NCBI GenBank assembly: GCA_027943335.1
Contig: BSBK01001580.1
Location: 62,001 to 126,000 of the forward strand
DNA length: 64,000 nucleotides
Direction of reading: 5' to 3'
Origin: Chamaecyparis obtusa
Lineage: Eukaryota > Streptophyta > Pinopsida > Cupressales > Cupressaceae
This document shows positions 46,708 to 58,815 of this stretch, piece after piece. The notes under the pieces were generated by a model, which was not told the origin of the DNA, did no database searches, and saw only the letters and a list, made by a program, of their open reading frames with translations. The position numbers and the translations under genes are program-made. Numbering within the stretch: position 1 is the stretch's first letter; each line of letters begins with the position of its first letter.

Positions 46708-47797
46708 TGTATGGTGAAAATGTGACCACACTTCTATGAATCCTTACATGCAAGAAAACTCAACAATGAACTCTCACAAATCGATCCATAGCTCTCTATG
46801 CATGGAGTTGCAAGATTTGTAAAATTGCTCTCAGCTAGAGCTATAAACTCATGACCTTGCTAGTCAACCACACAATGAGAGATTTCAAATCAAAGACAAG
46901 GGCAACAATGCCAATATCCCTAATGAAATCCAAATGAATGCAATGCAATGCAAAATTAATCTAAGATGAGCATGCAAGTATGAAAATTAGGCTATGAAAA
47001 TGGAAATGAAAGAGTTACAAACGCTCTAATTAAACTATGTGAGATTAATCTAAAACATGAAAGGAAATGATACCATGATGATGCAATTATGATGCAAGCT
47101 AGGATGTGATGTAGATACAAGATGAATGTCAATGATGCTCCAAATCTTCAAAACTTGATGCAAGAATGTCTCCAAAAGCTTCAAGATGACTTAGAAAACC
47201 TGTAGCATAACAATAGCATAAAATTCAAATGTATGCAAAATGAAGAAGAGAGCTCTTCTTTTATAGAGAATGATAATCAATGGACGATCGAGATTAAGAG
47301 GCAAAAGACTTAATCAACGATGAAGAAAAATAAAAGCTTGATCCTTGTGCACAAATATCCTCCAATAGGAAAATAGGAGTTGACTTTAGTGTCCATATGA
47401 GACAAAAAGTATTTTTTCTCTTTTTATAAAATAAGAATAATGCTTTATTTGTGCAACTTAGGATAAGAGGAAAAGTGGGGATTTTTTATTTAAATAAAAA
47501 GGGAGGAAATTCCTTTTAATTAAATAAAGACTTAAGATAAAATAATTTTATTATTTAATTAAAAGAGATTTTTAATTAATTTTAAGAGAGCATGTTCTCT
47601 TAATTAAATAAGATTTTTATTTTTTTTCTCTTTTAAATTAAATAAGGCTCAAACCTTAAGAAATATTGAATTGATTATGATTTAATAAAAGAAATTGATA
47701 TAATTGATATTGTTGATATTTGAAAATATTGATTCAGGAATTTGATAAATTGAGAAATGGGGCCCAAAGTCTAGGCGACCATTTTAGGGTGCATACA
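46708..47797 (-). repeat. E3 3' LTR
   Basis: 1,090 bp; in plus orientation it runs TGTATGGTG to GTGCATACA. On the minus strand it begins TGTATGCACCC, akin to the E1 LTR start. Confidence 0.92.
47258..47266 (-). promoter_or_regulatory. TATA box of the E3 LTR
   Basis: Minus strand CTATAAAAG followed by AAGAGCTCTCTTCTTC, the same layout as TTTAAAAGG plus GAGAGCTCTC in E1. Confidence 0.55.
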
Positions 47798-47813
47798 TTT
47801 GCCCCTCTTTAAC
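47798..47813 (-). other. E3 polypurine tract
   Basis: Minus strand GTTAAAGAGGGGCAAA abutting the TG of the 3' LTR. Confidence 0.85.
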
Positions 47814-50143
47814 TAATGTGTGATTGATCTGAGAACACATGTAGTCAAAGAATGAATTGAAATGTTAGTTAATTTTGGGATCACAAAACAACTCAGACAT
47901 GTTTTCATTTTGGGAACATGCCTGGACAAAGATAAGCTGAAAGATAAGACCAACATTGTTGCTGCTAGGTGATAATCAAGTCTCCAAATAAAAATCTCAA
48001 GCTGAGTGAAAGGTCATAGAAAGATAGTTGAATTAAGAAAATTAAGGAATCAATGATTAAAATCCAATAGGTACTGCCCCCTCAGAATCAAAATTGAAAT
48101 CAGGTGGAGGAGAGACAACAAGATTATCAAATCATAATGAAATCATAATCAAAGATAAATGATAACAAGATAACCATTAGGTAGTGAAAACATGCCCCAG
48201 GTTGACTAGGTTTGACTAAAAAAGATATAGGATAAAGATTAAGTCAAACCTCAAAGAGAGGAAGTGAAAGGGGTGAATGAAAGACTAGAAGTTTGGAAGA
48301 CATGGAAAGGAAGAAATTCCATCAAAGATCGAAGAATTATGCCTCAAAAGGTCAGTCAACTGCGTAGAAGAATGAGAAAACTTAAAAATGCGACTCAAAT
48401 TTTGATTTCAAGTCCGAAAATAGATAGAAAATGATGTGATATGAAAGACCAGAAATGAAAGATATGATCAAGAAGAATAAAAAAATGAGCACAGTTGACC
48501 AACTAGTCCGAAAATGGATAAAAAAGAGAGCTCTCTCCATATGCAAGATGTAAAAACTAAACTATGATGAACCTAAGAATGCAAGCTACTATTAAAGTGG
48601 TTGACTTGCAAGGTCACAACACCTATAGACATCTAACTATCATCATTGAGCATTGTTGGTAGCGTCGTAAGATCATACAATGCACACTAGCATAACTATG
48701 TGGATATGGATATGATCTTGATCAGATAGAAATGTGGAAATCTCACCTAGGCATCAAAGACATGTAGGTCAAGATGACAAGGGCAGTGAGATTACCTAAG
48801 TTTGATATGGTGAGATTATGCTTGTATCAAGACACATGAAAGTCAGGATAACTAGAAGTATGCACTCGTAAAACAGTCAAGGATAATACCTTATCAATCC
48901 ATAGTGTCAAGTAAGACCAGCATAAATACTCATGACAATTAGGATCAACAAAATATACCCATAAGTAGATAAAGAAAGAAAACATGTTCTCATACCCTCA
49001 ATCTTCTAGCTATGCATCATCGAAAACTTCTCAGGGAGAGACCACTCATCAAAGAAATCCTCATAGACAGCACACAAAGAAAAATAAAGTCAACATATTT
49101 CAACGAGTTGATTGTTTAAGTGTGTGTGTGTTGGTCATAGAGTCAGACTCTGGTTATCACATCTATCAATGAGAAACCTGTTTCCAGGTTTTCACCAAGG
49201 CACTTTTTCTATTTTTTTGAATTTTTTGCATTTTTAAATTTTTTTATATTTTTTCAGGATCAATAAATATGTACAAAGGATGCCCCCAGACAAAACGGGC
49301 ATTGAACTCTTTAAGAAAGATCACATTGTGCAGTCCCAATGTCAAGCAAGGTGAAGAACAAGAGGGATTAGCAAGTTGGTGAAAGAGATGGAAGATAAGA
49401 GAATGAAGGAAAATGAAGGGAAGAAATCCTCAAAGGAAAACTCTTCAAGAGTACCCAAGCTAGGGAAAAATTGTCATGAAAAGCATATTTGGACAAGCAA
49501 TGAAAGGCCAGCATAGGATAAGTCACAAAGGTGTAATGCAAAATAAGGAAAGGATGCAGTCCAAAGGAGTAGACATATCAAGAGGCTTCATAGCATCGTA
49601 TTTTACTCTTTTTATTAGATCAAGACCAAGGGGGAAAAGGATAGGGAAAGACTAAAATGAATGGAGGAAAATGAAAGTGAAGGCTAAACATGAATGGAAT
49701 GAAAGCAAGATCATCGTAAGATAGCTCACAAGACAGCCAAATGTTCGTGTATAGGTCAACATTGTCAAGATCAAAGATGGAATGAAATGGATGAAACATG
49801 TAGAAGAATTACGCATGATGCCTGATTGCCAAGTTTTCATCACGGTACTTATCCAAGGTGCCACAAGGGAGTGGTTTTCACCATAGGATGAATTTATTTC
49901 TCTTTACTTTTTCTACCAAGGTGCCTATCTCCAGGTTTCCATCAAGGCACATTTTTCATTTTTTTTAAATTTATTTATTTATTTTTTCTATTTTTTGAAT
50001 TTTATAATTTTTTGGAAGAAAGCAAGCTTTTAGGTAATGCTCCTTGAAAGGATAAATCATTGATATACCAAAGATCCAAAATGATATGCTCAAAGATGCT
50101 GATAGGGAAAGGAAGATGGAAGAGAAAAATGGAGGATAAGGTT
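47814..50143 (-). other. E3 3' non-coding region
   Basis: No coding signal. T-rich blocks flank ACCTGTTTCCAGGTTTTCAC (49179-49198) and related phrases near 49840 and 49925, the reverse complement of the E1 tail units. The purine-rich remainder matches the E1 tail in style. Confidence 0.6.
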
Positions 50144-52723
50144 TTATGTAAAGCGAGTGAGGTTGGAAGATATGAGAAATAGGCAAATGAAGAAAAATGA
50201 TAGAAGGTAGAAGGATAATGAATGGAAGGATTGTGAAAGGGTAGATGGAAAGGAAGACAAGATCAACATCAACACACACCTTGAAGGGTGGCGAGAGGGT
50301 AGAGGAAATGTGAATAAAGGAATATGAGAAGGAATATGGTGAATGTTTAGCAAAGGTTGTGGTTTAGGCGCATGGAATGAAATAATATTTTTAGAAAAAG
50401 ATGAAGTGGAAGCCTTTGGAAGCTTGAATGTCAACTTCACTTTTTGTTCAATATTAGACTCTTTCAAGAGAGATTTTGGAATCAATATAGCCTTAGGTTT
50501 TTCATTTCTTTTTGATGATTTAGAGAGAATATTTTCAATGATGGATTTTGGAACCCATACTTGTCTTGTATTTTTTTTTGTAGATATCTCCTTTGAATTT
50601 ATGTATCCATGTCGATTAGAGGAGACATGGTGATCTTCTTTTTTTGATGAAGTCTTGTATTGCTTTTTTTTCTTGTATTGAACATTCAAGTTACTTCCAA
50701 AAGACTTGGGACTTGTGGAAGAAAGAGGATATGACTGGTTTAGATGGGTAGGTGGATGAAAAGGATTCAAGGGTATGCATCTATGTCGATCTTGAGGAAA
50801 GATAGGAGAGGGAAGTACATAAGGACCCAAGATGGATGAAGAATTAGGAGAGTTAGGAGGGGAAAGTGAAGGGACATAAGGGCCCAAGATGGAAGGAAGA
50901 CATGAAGCCCTTAGTATTGGTGGAGGAGGTCCAAGAATGAACGTGAAAGATGCAAAAGGATAATCAATAAGTTCATCAACATCTATATGACAACCAAGGA
51001 CATCAACATCTTTAGAGTGAGCATTAGAGTTTTCAACAGGATCATGCACATCTTGAATAGGAGCACCTTCTTTGATAGGATCATTCAAAGCTTGTGAAGA
51101 CTTAGGAAGAGTAGAAAGCGAAAGTGAACATGGAGTGGTAGAACAAGAAGATGGAAGACTTTGATCTTGACAAGGATCGTTGGGTAGCATAAGCGTATCA
51201 ACTTTCTTATGATTTTCAATAGGCTTTACATTAGAAGTAACAACACCATTTTTAGTAACCTTAATGGAAGTATCATCTTTGGAAAGCGCAAGTGTGGTAA
51301 GGTTATTTTGATTATCAATAAGCTCGACGGTGTAAGTAGTAGCTTGATCTTGCTTAGGAGATGGTGGAATGAATGCGAAAGAGCGTAGAGGATCAAAAGA
51401 ACCATGAAATGGAGGAGATACATCATGAAGAGAATTGGATGATATGGAGGGTTCCTGATCTTGATATTTATTTATATTTTTTTCTTTATCATTTTTAGAG
51501 TCCTCTTGACATGGAGCCACTTCTACGGACAAGGAAGCATGTTGGAATTGTATGGAAAACTTTGGAGGAGATGCTAAAAGACTAGTTGAAATAGACATTA
51601 TAGCATTTAAAGGCTTAGGCTCTTTAGGTTTAGCATTATTGAAAGTATTTGCAGCCAAGTGAAGGTTAGCTTGAGTATTTTTAAGAGGTGGCTCTTAAGG
51701 ATAACTATAGGGGACCGCATGGAAAACATTAGGATCTTTGTTAGATAAAGGATTTATGAAAGATTCGGAAGCTTTAGTAGATGTATGGGTATTGGATGAA
51801 GTAGGGGATGGAAGGAAACCATCATAAGACAAAGGTTCATCATTAACATGATCTTGCTTGAGAGTGTCATTTTTATTTTCAGCATGAATGTTCTTAGAGG
51901 AAGGATTCTTATAATATTTACATTTCAAATTAGCACGGTGCATTTTATATTCCTCAACAGTAGTAGTTGGATTATAATCAAGGTATTGTTCACAGAACTC
52001 ATCAAAGTTTCTTTCAAAATTTGAATCATATAGATCACCATCACGATCTTTCCAATATGAGGACCCATTTCCAGTAAGCACAAGGACACGATGAGGAGGA
52101 CTCTTAGGAATAGAAGCATCATAGATATGGCTATATTATCCATCGTCATAGTCATCATAGTCATCATAGGTGGATGCGTCACTCTTCGTGGAAGAGGTAT
52201 CATAAGGACTATCACATTGCTCATTATGGTATATCTTGTGAAGAGAAGTAAGACTCTTTGAAGAAGTAGGAGAAGAATGAGATCGTGAAGAAGAGGAAAT
52301 TGAAGACTTAGTGTAGGAAGAGGACTTGGATAATGAGGAATTCGAATAATGTTTAGAAGAGTCATGATAAGATTCAGAAGATGAAGAATGTGAATAATGT
52401 TTAGAAGAATCGTGATAAGATTTAAAAGATGAAGAAGGTGAATAATGTTTAGAAGAATCGTGATACGATTTAGAATGTGAGGAATGATGAGAAGATTTAG
52501 AAGATGAAGAATATTTGGATGAGATCATGAGTATGATTCTAGCAAAAGTGTCTGATTTAATCGATTTTTCTTTTATTTTTGTCATAAATTCGTTACTCAT
52601 GAGAATTTTGGAGGAACAACACTTTTCAAATATGTCAATGAGCTCAAGATCATCTATTCTTAATAAAAGTTCCAAAACCAGATATTTGAGATTCATGGTT
52701 CTAGAAGAAGAAGAATCAAGCAT
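50144..52723 (-). pseudogene. E3 ORF: ~860-codon Ser-rich protein, no known domain
   Basis: A single minus-strand frame from MLDSSSSRTMNLKYLVLELL (52723) to 50144, interrupted by just two TAA stops (52136 and 51695) and no frame shift. The N-terminal ~80 residues look globular (LELIDIFEKCC). Next is a Ser/His/Tyr repeat, SYHDSSKHYS, occurring three times at about residues 88-135. Then come a D/Y run, a globular stretch with NGSSYWKDRDGDLYD and NFERNFDEFCEQYLDYNP (about 215-260), and a long Ser/Pro/Lys-rich region with LGPYV repeats. The last ~50 residues are hydrophobic and may lie beyond an original frame. It replaces gag-pol in an otherwise complete element. It could be a captured host sequence or a highly diverged structural protein; I recognise neither. 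Confidence 0.65.
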
Positions 52724-55197
52724 AGGAGCAACAGAAGAGATAAAATAGAAGAAAATAGACTAGATAATAAGAGGAAAAGAATCAAGAAGAAGAAGAAGAA
52801 GAAGAATTTCCCATGGGAATAGAAGACTTCAGAAGAACATGGTAAATGGAGAAGAAAGAAGAAGACTAAGATTCATCTTATGCAATTGATACCATAACAT
52901 TCATTGAGATGTTGAGCAACATGAAAGCACCTAAGATCTGACCTGGACTAACCAAGGAAGACCAAGCTTCTAAGGAGAACTCACTACAGCAGGACGAAAC
53001 TCAGTTTCAATATTCCAATTAGATTTTTCAAAAGATTTCACAATGATGATCAAGCACATAAAATAACAACCAGGGAGTTCAAGCAAATAGTTTTCAAGCA
53101 ATGGGCAAGGGACAAAACAACCTTGCACATGAACAGAGATAGTGACTTAGTAGTCTACTCCTTAAAGATTCTACTTGTGTATGTTCTTGAAAATGTTTTA
53201 GCAGGCACATAGAACACAACAACACCTTAACAAGATGTCTACAAGGATACACATGGCTTTCTAAGAGGAGTCCTCGATATACGCAAGGTAATTGAGGCTC
53301 AAATCCGTAGATGAGAAGAATCCAAAATCACATAGCCGGGGGGAGACGGTAACCCAAATCTCCTCCTTCACTTCTCAAAGGTATAAAGTTCTTTGAGGCT
53401 TAGCTAAGAGTGATATCAAACTCAATTCCCAAGAGAGGTGTCTTTCAATTCACCACCCACTATTTATACTCTGTCGGAACAGGAGAGTTAAGGTCGTCCC
53501 TTGAGGTGGTGTGTCCCCAAGCAGACCTTCTAAAAATAAAATTAAGTAATTCACTATCAAAAGTATTTAAAGCACTAAAGGTAGAACACTTAACTCTTCA
53601 AGTAAATGTGAAGTGAGTCCAAAAGTGGAACATTTAACTCTTCAAGTGAATGTGAAGTGAATCCAAAAGTGAAACATTTAACTCTTCAAGTGAATGTGAA
53701 GTGAGTCCACAAGGTGGAACATTTAACTCCTCACACAAACTCAAAGTGAGTCCAAAAGTGGAACATTTAACTCCTCACACAAACTCAAAGTGAGTCCAAA
53801 AGTGGAACATTTAACTTCTCACTCAAACTCAAAGTGAGTCCACACTTTAGAAAACTAATGAGATCAAGAAAGCATAAAAAGGGAGAAACTTTGTGGAACA
53901 CTTAACGCTCTTTTCAAGTAGACCCCTCCCCTATGTATGAATGCTGACCTTGCATCCAAAGGGCGGTAATGAGGGGCGATTAGAAATAAGCGAGTCCAAC
54001 ACCCAATTTAGCTAACAAGATCAATCAAAAGTAATCTAAAGTTGCTTATCAATACTACTCACAAATGACAAAGGGTTGAATAAATGGAATATTTAACTTT
54101 TCAAGCAAACATAGAGTGAGTTCACAAAGTGGTGCATTTAACTCCCTATGTAAACAAAGAATGAATCCATGCTCTCAATCACTCAATGAGATATTTGATA
54201 TTGGAACCAAGAATTACTTAAGGTTTAAACACAAGCATTCACTTACACAAACTTGTATGAAAATAAACCTATGTTCATTCATTTCCCATTAAGAGCATCA
54301 ATTGAAATGTGTTCTATGAAAGCATGTAAACACTCAAGCCAAACACATGAGAGGTTCAATTTTAATCCAAAAATCCAAATGTTGTAGAGATGGAACAAAG
54401 TACCTCAAGTCTAATGCTTTATTTTAAGCATTTTTCATGAAAGCAAGAGCACCTTCAAATGAACAAGACAAGAAAATAAGCAAACAAGATACATAATGTA
54501 TATCCAACTTATGCAAACCCTAGGATTAGATCTGAAAATCAATTTTTAAGAGCAATAATAGCCAGCAAATAATCTAAATGATAACTCATATCATGCATTG
54601 AACAATAAAAAATAATTGCATACCCATCACAAAATTTTATTTTTTTTGCATTTGACCTAGTCAACAAGATCTGATTTTTTTGATATGATTTCGGCAAAAA
54701 AAATGGAAATGCAAAATAGATAACCCTACTAAAAAATAGAGAGATTTTCAAAAATGTAAACATTTCAAAAAAATCTCTTCATTTGTGCTCTAGAGAGCCA
54801 CTTTCTCAAAATAGACTAGTTTTTATAAATCGACTAAATGAGCTATGATATGATCTCTAAATTAAAAACACAATGAATGGACCCCCTGTATAATTTCAAG
54901 AACTTTCCAGAAATGTAAATTTTTTTGAAAAATATAATAATTTGCATCAAAAATTAATTTTTTATGAAAAATAAAGAAAAAATCATAAAAAATACAAATT
55001 ACCTCCGAAAATTTTGATTTTTTTTTTGAAGCTTTTTTGATATGTCTCCAACCCACAAAAAAAATTTTAGACCAAAACATCAAGCCATTTTGGAGATATG
55101 ATCAAATCTTTCAAATCTAAGGTTTTTCATCTCCAAACAAATCTGCACAAGGGTTAGCTCCAAAAAATAATCAAAACCAGCATGCAAAAGGTGGGTT
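52724..55197 (-). other. E3 5' leader
   Basis: Between the primer site and the ORF. No coding signal. Contains the 44-bp array described separately and A/T-rich sequence near 54600-55100. Confidence 0.55.
53577..53841. repeat. 44-bp tandem repeat, 6 copies
   Basis: Units of AAAAGTGGAACATTTAACTC plus 24 bp ending GTGAGTCC begin at about 53577, 53621, 53665, 53709, 53754 and 53798. Two sub-types differ in the middle (TTCAAGTGAATGTGAA versus CACACAAACTCAAA). Degenerate copies reappear near 54083 and 54128. Confidence 0.9.
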
Positions 55198-55215
55198 GCC
55201 CCATGGTGGACACCA
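55198..55215 (-). other. E3 primer binding site
   Basis: Minus strand TGGTGTCCACCATGGGGC, four bases past the 5' LTR; like the E1 site but with GTG for GCG at the start. Confidence 0.75.
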
Positions 55216-55219
55216 AAAA

Positions 55220-56309
55220 TGTATGGTAAAAATGTGACCACACTTCTATGAATCCTTACATGCAAGAAAACTCAACAATGAGCCCTCACAAATCGATCCA
55301 TAGCTCTTTATGCATGGAGTTGCAAGATTTGTAAAATTGCTCTCAGCTAGAGCTATAAATTCATGACCTTGCTAGTCAACCACACAATGAGAGATTTCAA
55401 ATCAAAGACAAGGGCAATAATGTCAATATCCCTAATGAAATCCAAATGAATGCAATGCAATGCAAAATTAATCTAAGATGAGCATGCAAGTATGAAAATT
55501 AGGCTATGAAAATAGAAATGAAAGAGTTACAAACCCTCTAATTAAACTATGTGAGATTAATCTAAAATATGAAAAGAAATGATACCATGATGATGCAACT
55601 ATGATGTAAGCTAGGATGTGATATAGATGCAAGATGAATGTCAATGATGCTCCAAATCTTCAAAACTTGATGCAAGAATGTCTCCAAAAGCTTCAAGATG
55701 ACTTAGAAAACCTATAGCATAACAATAGCATAAAATTCAAGTGTATGCAAAATGAAGAAGAGAGCTCTTCTTTTATAGAGAATGAGAATCAATGGACAAT
55801 CAAGATTAAGAGACAAAAGACTTAATCAACGATAGAGAAAAATAAAAGCTTGATCCTTGTGCACAAATATCCTCCAATAGGAAAATAGGAGTTGACTTTA
55901 GTGTCCATATGAGACAAAAAATACTTTTTCTCTTTTTATAAAATAAGAATAATGCTTTATTTGTGCAACTTAGGATAAGAGGAAAAGTGGAGATTTTTTA
56001 TTTAAATAAAAGGGGAGGAAATTCTTTTTAATTAAATAAAGACTTAGGATAAAATGATTTTATTATTTAATTAAAATAAATTTTTAAGTAATTTTAAGAG
56101 AGCATGTTCTCTTAATTAAATAAGATTTTTATTTTTTTTCTCTTTTAAATTAAATAAGACTCAAACCTTAGGAAATATTGAATTGATTATGATTTGATTA
56201 AGAAAATTGATATAATTGATATTGTTGATATTTGAAAATATTGATTCAGGGATTTGATAAATTGAGAAATGGGGCCCAAAGTCTAGGCGACCATTTTATG
56301 GTGCATACA
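55220..56309 (-). repeat. E3 5' LTR
   Basis: 1,090 bp, the partner of 46708-47797 at the same length, followed by ATTAG where G sequence resumes. Confidence 0.92.
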
Positions 56310-56314
56310 ATTAG

Positions 56315-56716
56315 ATCCACATAGAAGAATGCAACATGTCAGATTTAGGTCCCCATACGTCCAACGGTCAATCCATAACTCAAGGAGTGCGATCCAAATT
56401 AATTAATGCACCAGTTGGCCAAGCTGATTCATCCAAACAAACAAGTCAGTTCGCAAGAGCATCGAGTGCCAGTACTAGTTGGTAACATAACACTGAGATC
56501 GAGTCGGTACCTGAGCACCGAACTCCTTAACCGAGCACAAATACACCGAGTCACCAAGTTCGTTGGTGAAGCCAAGTAGACTCCCAACCGAGAACTAACA
56601 CAAAGAGACTGAGGATCTCAGGTCCCCAACTGAGATACAATAGAGATCCAAAACCAAACACAAATATGTTTTGGTTGATACAGGATTGCCAACTACCCCA
56701 GGATGCTCCTACATGA
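56315..56716 (-). repeat. G 5' LTR, outer part
   Basis: Resumes the LTR split by E3; matches 36405-36767 plus 44108-44141. The end reads CCTACATGA where the other copy has CCTACATCA. Confidence 0.85.
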
Positions 56717-57804
56717 CTATTAAGTCAAATTCGATCGATCAAAAAGGAAGGGCTTACCCCTATTGAAGAAGAAAGGTAAATCTATTGTCAAAAAAAAAAA
56801 ATCACAATTCAAGAGGTGGGGTCTGATGATGATATCATGGAGGAGACAAGCACTTCAAGACACTCTCATAGACTCGACACCCGATCTTCTGAGAAGGGAA
56901 AGTTGAAGGAGGTTATGGATTATGATTCTATTGAGGATGTGGGCCGTGAGAGTGAGGAGAATGAGAGGAAGAGAAGATATGAGATAAATGAGAAGGGTGG
57001 GGAGGTGGAGACAAAAAACATCTCGGAGATGGCTAATAGCTCTACCCAAGTATTTGAAAGCCTGAGGTTTGGCCCTTTGGACCTCACCAACAACATGATG
57101 TCGAAAGAGGAGGTTGCTGCTGGGATCTATAAAAATACTCAACTTAGGACCCATGTCAATTGTAATGCGGTGACTAAGGAGTTGGACAAGTTGAAGGCTA
57201 GAATGGAGGAGCTAGAAAGAAAGACTGGGAGCATCTCAAGGTTTAGTTTGAGGGTAATGGACAACAACCACTTCACTATGTCTTCTATTGAAAAAGATTC
57301 TGGGAGAGGATGCCAACAATGAGGGGAACTACAAAGAACTATTTAAGTTTCTTACTGATGATTGGTCCAATGTCTTGCAATGAAGTGGTTGCAAGATTAA
57401 TTGAGCTGGGCGAGAGTAGTTTCTGGGGTGTTTTTTATTTTCTTGCTGATAATAGCCACAATGGCATGATGTTTAATTTCTTTATGTTTATGTTGTTTAT
57501 GATTAAGACCATTAGTAGCTATATGCTGCTGGTTATGTATGATCCTATATGGGTTGTTCATACAAGTAATATTACTTATATTAGCTTAGAAGGTGGGTAT
57601 ATTTACAAGACTCATAATAGCTTTGTTAGCTTAGATGGTAAGATCAATACTACTTGATAGTTTTGCTCTCTATTTTGTTAGTAGTGGTTTTTTATATTGT
57701 TAGAGTATTGCTCATGTGTTGTTAATGTACTTCTTTAGTGTTTTGGATTGTTTTCCTTTGGGGTTGGTTGTAATGGGACAACACCCTAGTTTGTTACTTC
57801 TAAT
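56717..57804 (+). pseudogene. L unit copy 3: coiled-coil frame
   Basis: The longest upstream part of the L repeat. An open frame 56816-57322 (MGSDDDIMEETSTSRHSHRL) is acidic and ends in a coiled coil (ELDKLKARMEELERKTGS). It is followed by a second open stretch (57310-57657), hydrophobic and without a known domain. From 57541 it matches copy 1 (24882). The function is not recognised; it could be the ORF1-like part of a LINE or part of a P-type element. Confidence 0.5.
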
Positions 57805-57822
57805 ATAAAAAATAACTATAAT
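57805..57822. repeat. 18-bp direct repeat, left copy
   Basis: ATAAAAAATAACTATAAT, repeated exactly at 58798-58815. The two copies bracket a segment whose end resembles a LINE 3' end. Confidence 0.75.
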
Positions 57823-58797
57823 GTAAATGAATTGAGCAATGTTAGAAGTGATGAGGATGACAGGAGGAGACGAGAGTGGATGAAGTTCATTCCCCTATGT
57901 AGGGTGATCAAGTGAACAATATGCCAGTTGAAGAATAAGTTTGCGAGGAACATGGTTGTGGGGAAAATGATGTTTATAAGTAGAATGAGGACCGAGATGA
58001 GCACATTATTGCTCAAATTCAAGAATGTTCTTTAGGGTATGTTGTTCTTTCTTCTTAGTTTCTCTTTAAATTTGATGGTGTTAATGAGAAGCTGCGAGAC
58101 TTTCATAACAAATTGGAGAAGGTGGAAACAAGGGTGAACTTTGAGAGAAAGATGAATGATAACTCAAAAAAACTTATATCCTAGAGACAGTGGCAATGGA
58201 TGTCAATGTTCTTTGAAATGATTACGAGTCTATGATAACCAAATTGGAGGAAACTATCAACAATGTGAATCGTAGGCTAGAAACTGTAGTGAAAATTAGT
58301 CATTCTTCTATGATGGAAAGTGCTGAAGGGCTTAACGTCCTCAATGATAAAGATGAGAATCTAAAAAATGCCAATGTCGATCAAAGGAGGTTCTACTAGT
58401 GGAAGAAGCAATGTGTACATGGGCAAAGGTTTGAAGAACAACATGGACACACATCACACATGATGTGTTTCAAGAAGGGAGTAATGTCTCTTCTCTAAAA
58501 CATGATCCACCTTCCACAAGAACCAATAGTCACTCTTAGTAAGGGGTGAAGTGGTCTAAAATCATAAAGGAGGTTGTTGACCTTCATAGCTAGCTTATTA
58601 ACAAAGTCTTGAAAGTGACCCAAATTCTAAAGGAACTTTAGTAGCTTCCTTTTTTTAAAATTTTTTTATATGAGTTTCTATTGTTTACTTCTTGTTGTTT
58701 AGTTGTTGGATTGTTGCCAGTTTTTGACATTTTATCTTTGGTCAACATTTTGTTTTAAAAGGGTTTCAGAGTCCCTTCAAAACCTACTTTACCTTTG
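57823..58797 (+). mobile_element. LINE-like 5'-truncated segment
   Basis: 975 bp bracketed by an 18-bp direct repeat. Its end (GGGTTTCAGAGTCCCTTCAA, then CCTTTGATAAAAAA) has the form of plant LINE 3' ends. No reverse transcriptase is encoded. The first ~570 bp also occur in L copies 1 and 2 together with the upstream flank, so the insertion predates the spread of the L unit, or the direct repeat is internal to it. Confidence 0.5.
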
Positions 58798-58815
58798 ATA
58801 AAAAATAACTATAAT
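58798..58815. repeat. 18-bp direct repeat, right copy
   Basis: Exact copy of 57805-57822. Confidence 0.75.

Larger units (their letters stand above)
46708..56309 (-). mobile_element. E3: E1-related LTR element carrying an unusual large ORF
   Basis: Minus-strand insertion of 9.6 kb with LTRs of exactly 1,090 bp each (46708-47797 and 55220-56309), flanked by ATCAG and ATTAG (duplication with one change). Primer site TGGTGTCCACCATGGGGC and polypurine tract GAGGGGCAAA match the E1 type, and its tail shares the E1 GAAAACCTGG units. Instead of gag-pol it has one frame of about 860 codons (50144-52723) with no known retrotransposon domain. The LTR pair differs by only a few percent by eye, so the insertion is fairly recent. 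It sits in the G 5' LTR. Confidence 0.9.
35804..56716 (-). mobile_element. G: gag-protease-only Ty3/gypsy-type element, split by C2 and E3
   Basis: Minus-strand element. The 5' LTR is at the right (46163-46707 plus 56315-56716), the 3' LTR at the left (35804-36767 plus 44108-44141), and only 2.0 kb of internal sequence (44142-46162) lies between. The LTRs begin TGATGTAGG and end in GTGTCA; the primer site is TGGTATCAGAGC. The interior encodes gag and protease and then stops, with no reverse transcriptase, RNase H or integrase. This structure matches the non-autonomous terminal-repeat-with-gag type. The LTRs are about 90% alike by eye. C2 later entered one LTR and E3 the other. Outer flanks do not give a clear duplication, and the right terminus reads TCATG instead of TGATG, so the outer ends are less certain than the inner ones. 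Confidence 0.85.

Noticed and set aside
56816..57322. Candidate intact host gene (168 codons, acidic, coiled coil)
   Set aside because: It is directly continuous with the L repeat, which has other copies in the window, and no intron or family is recognisable; treated as part of the repeat.
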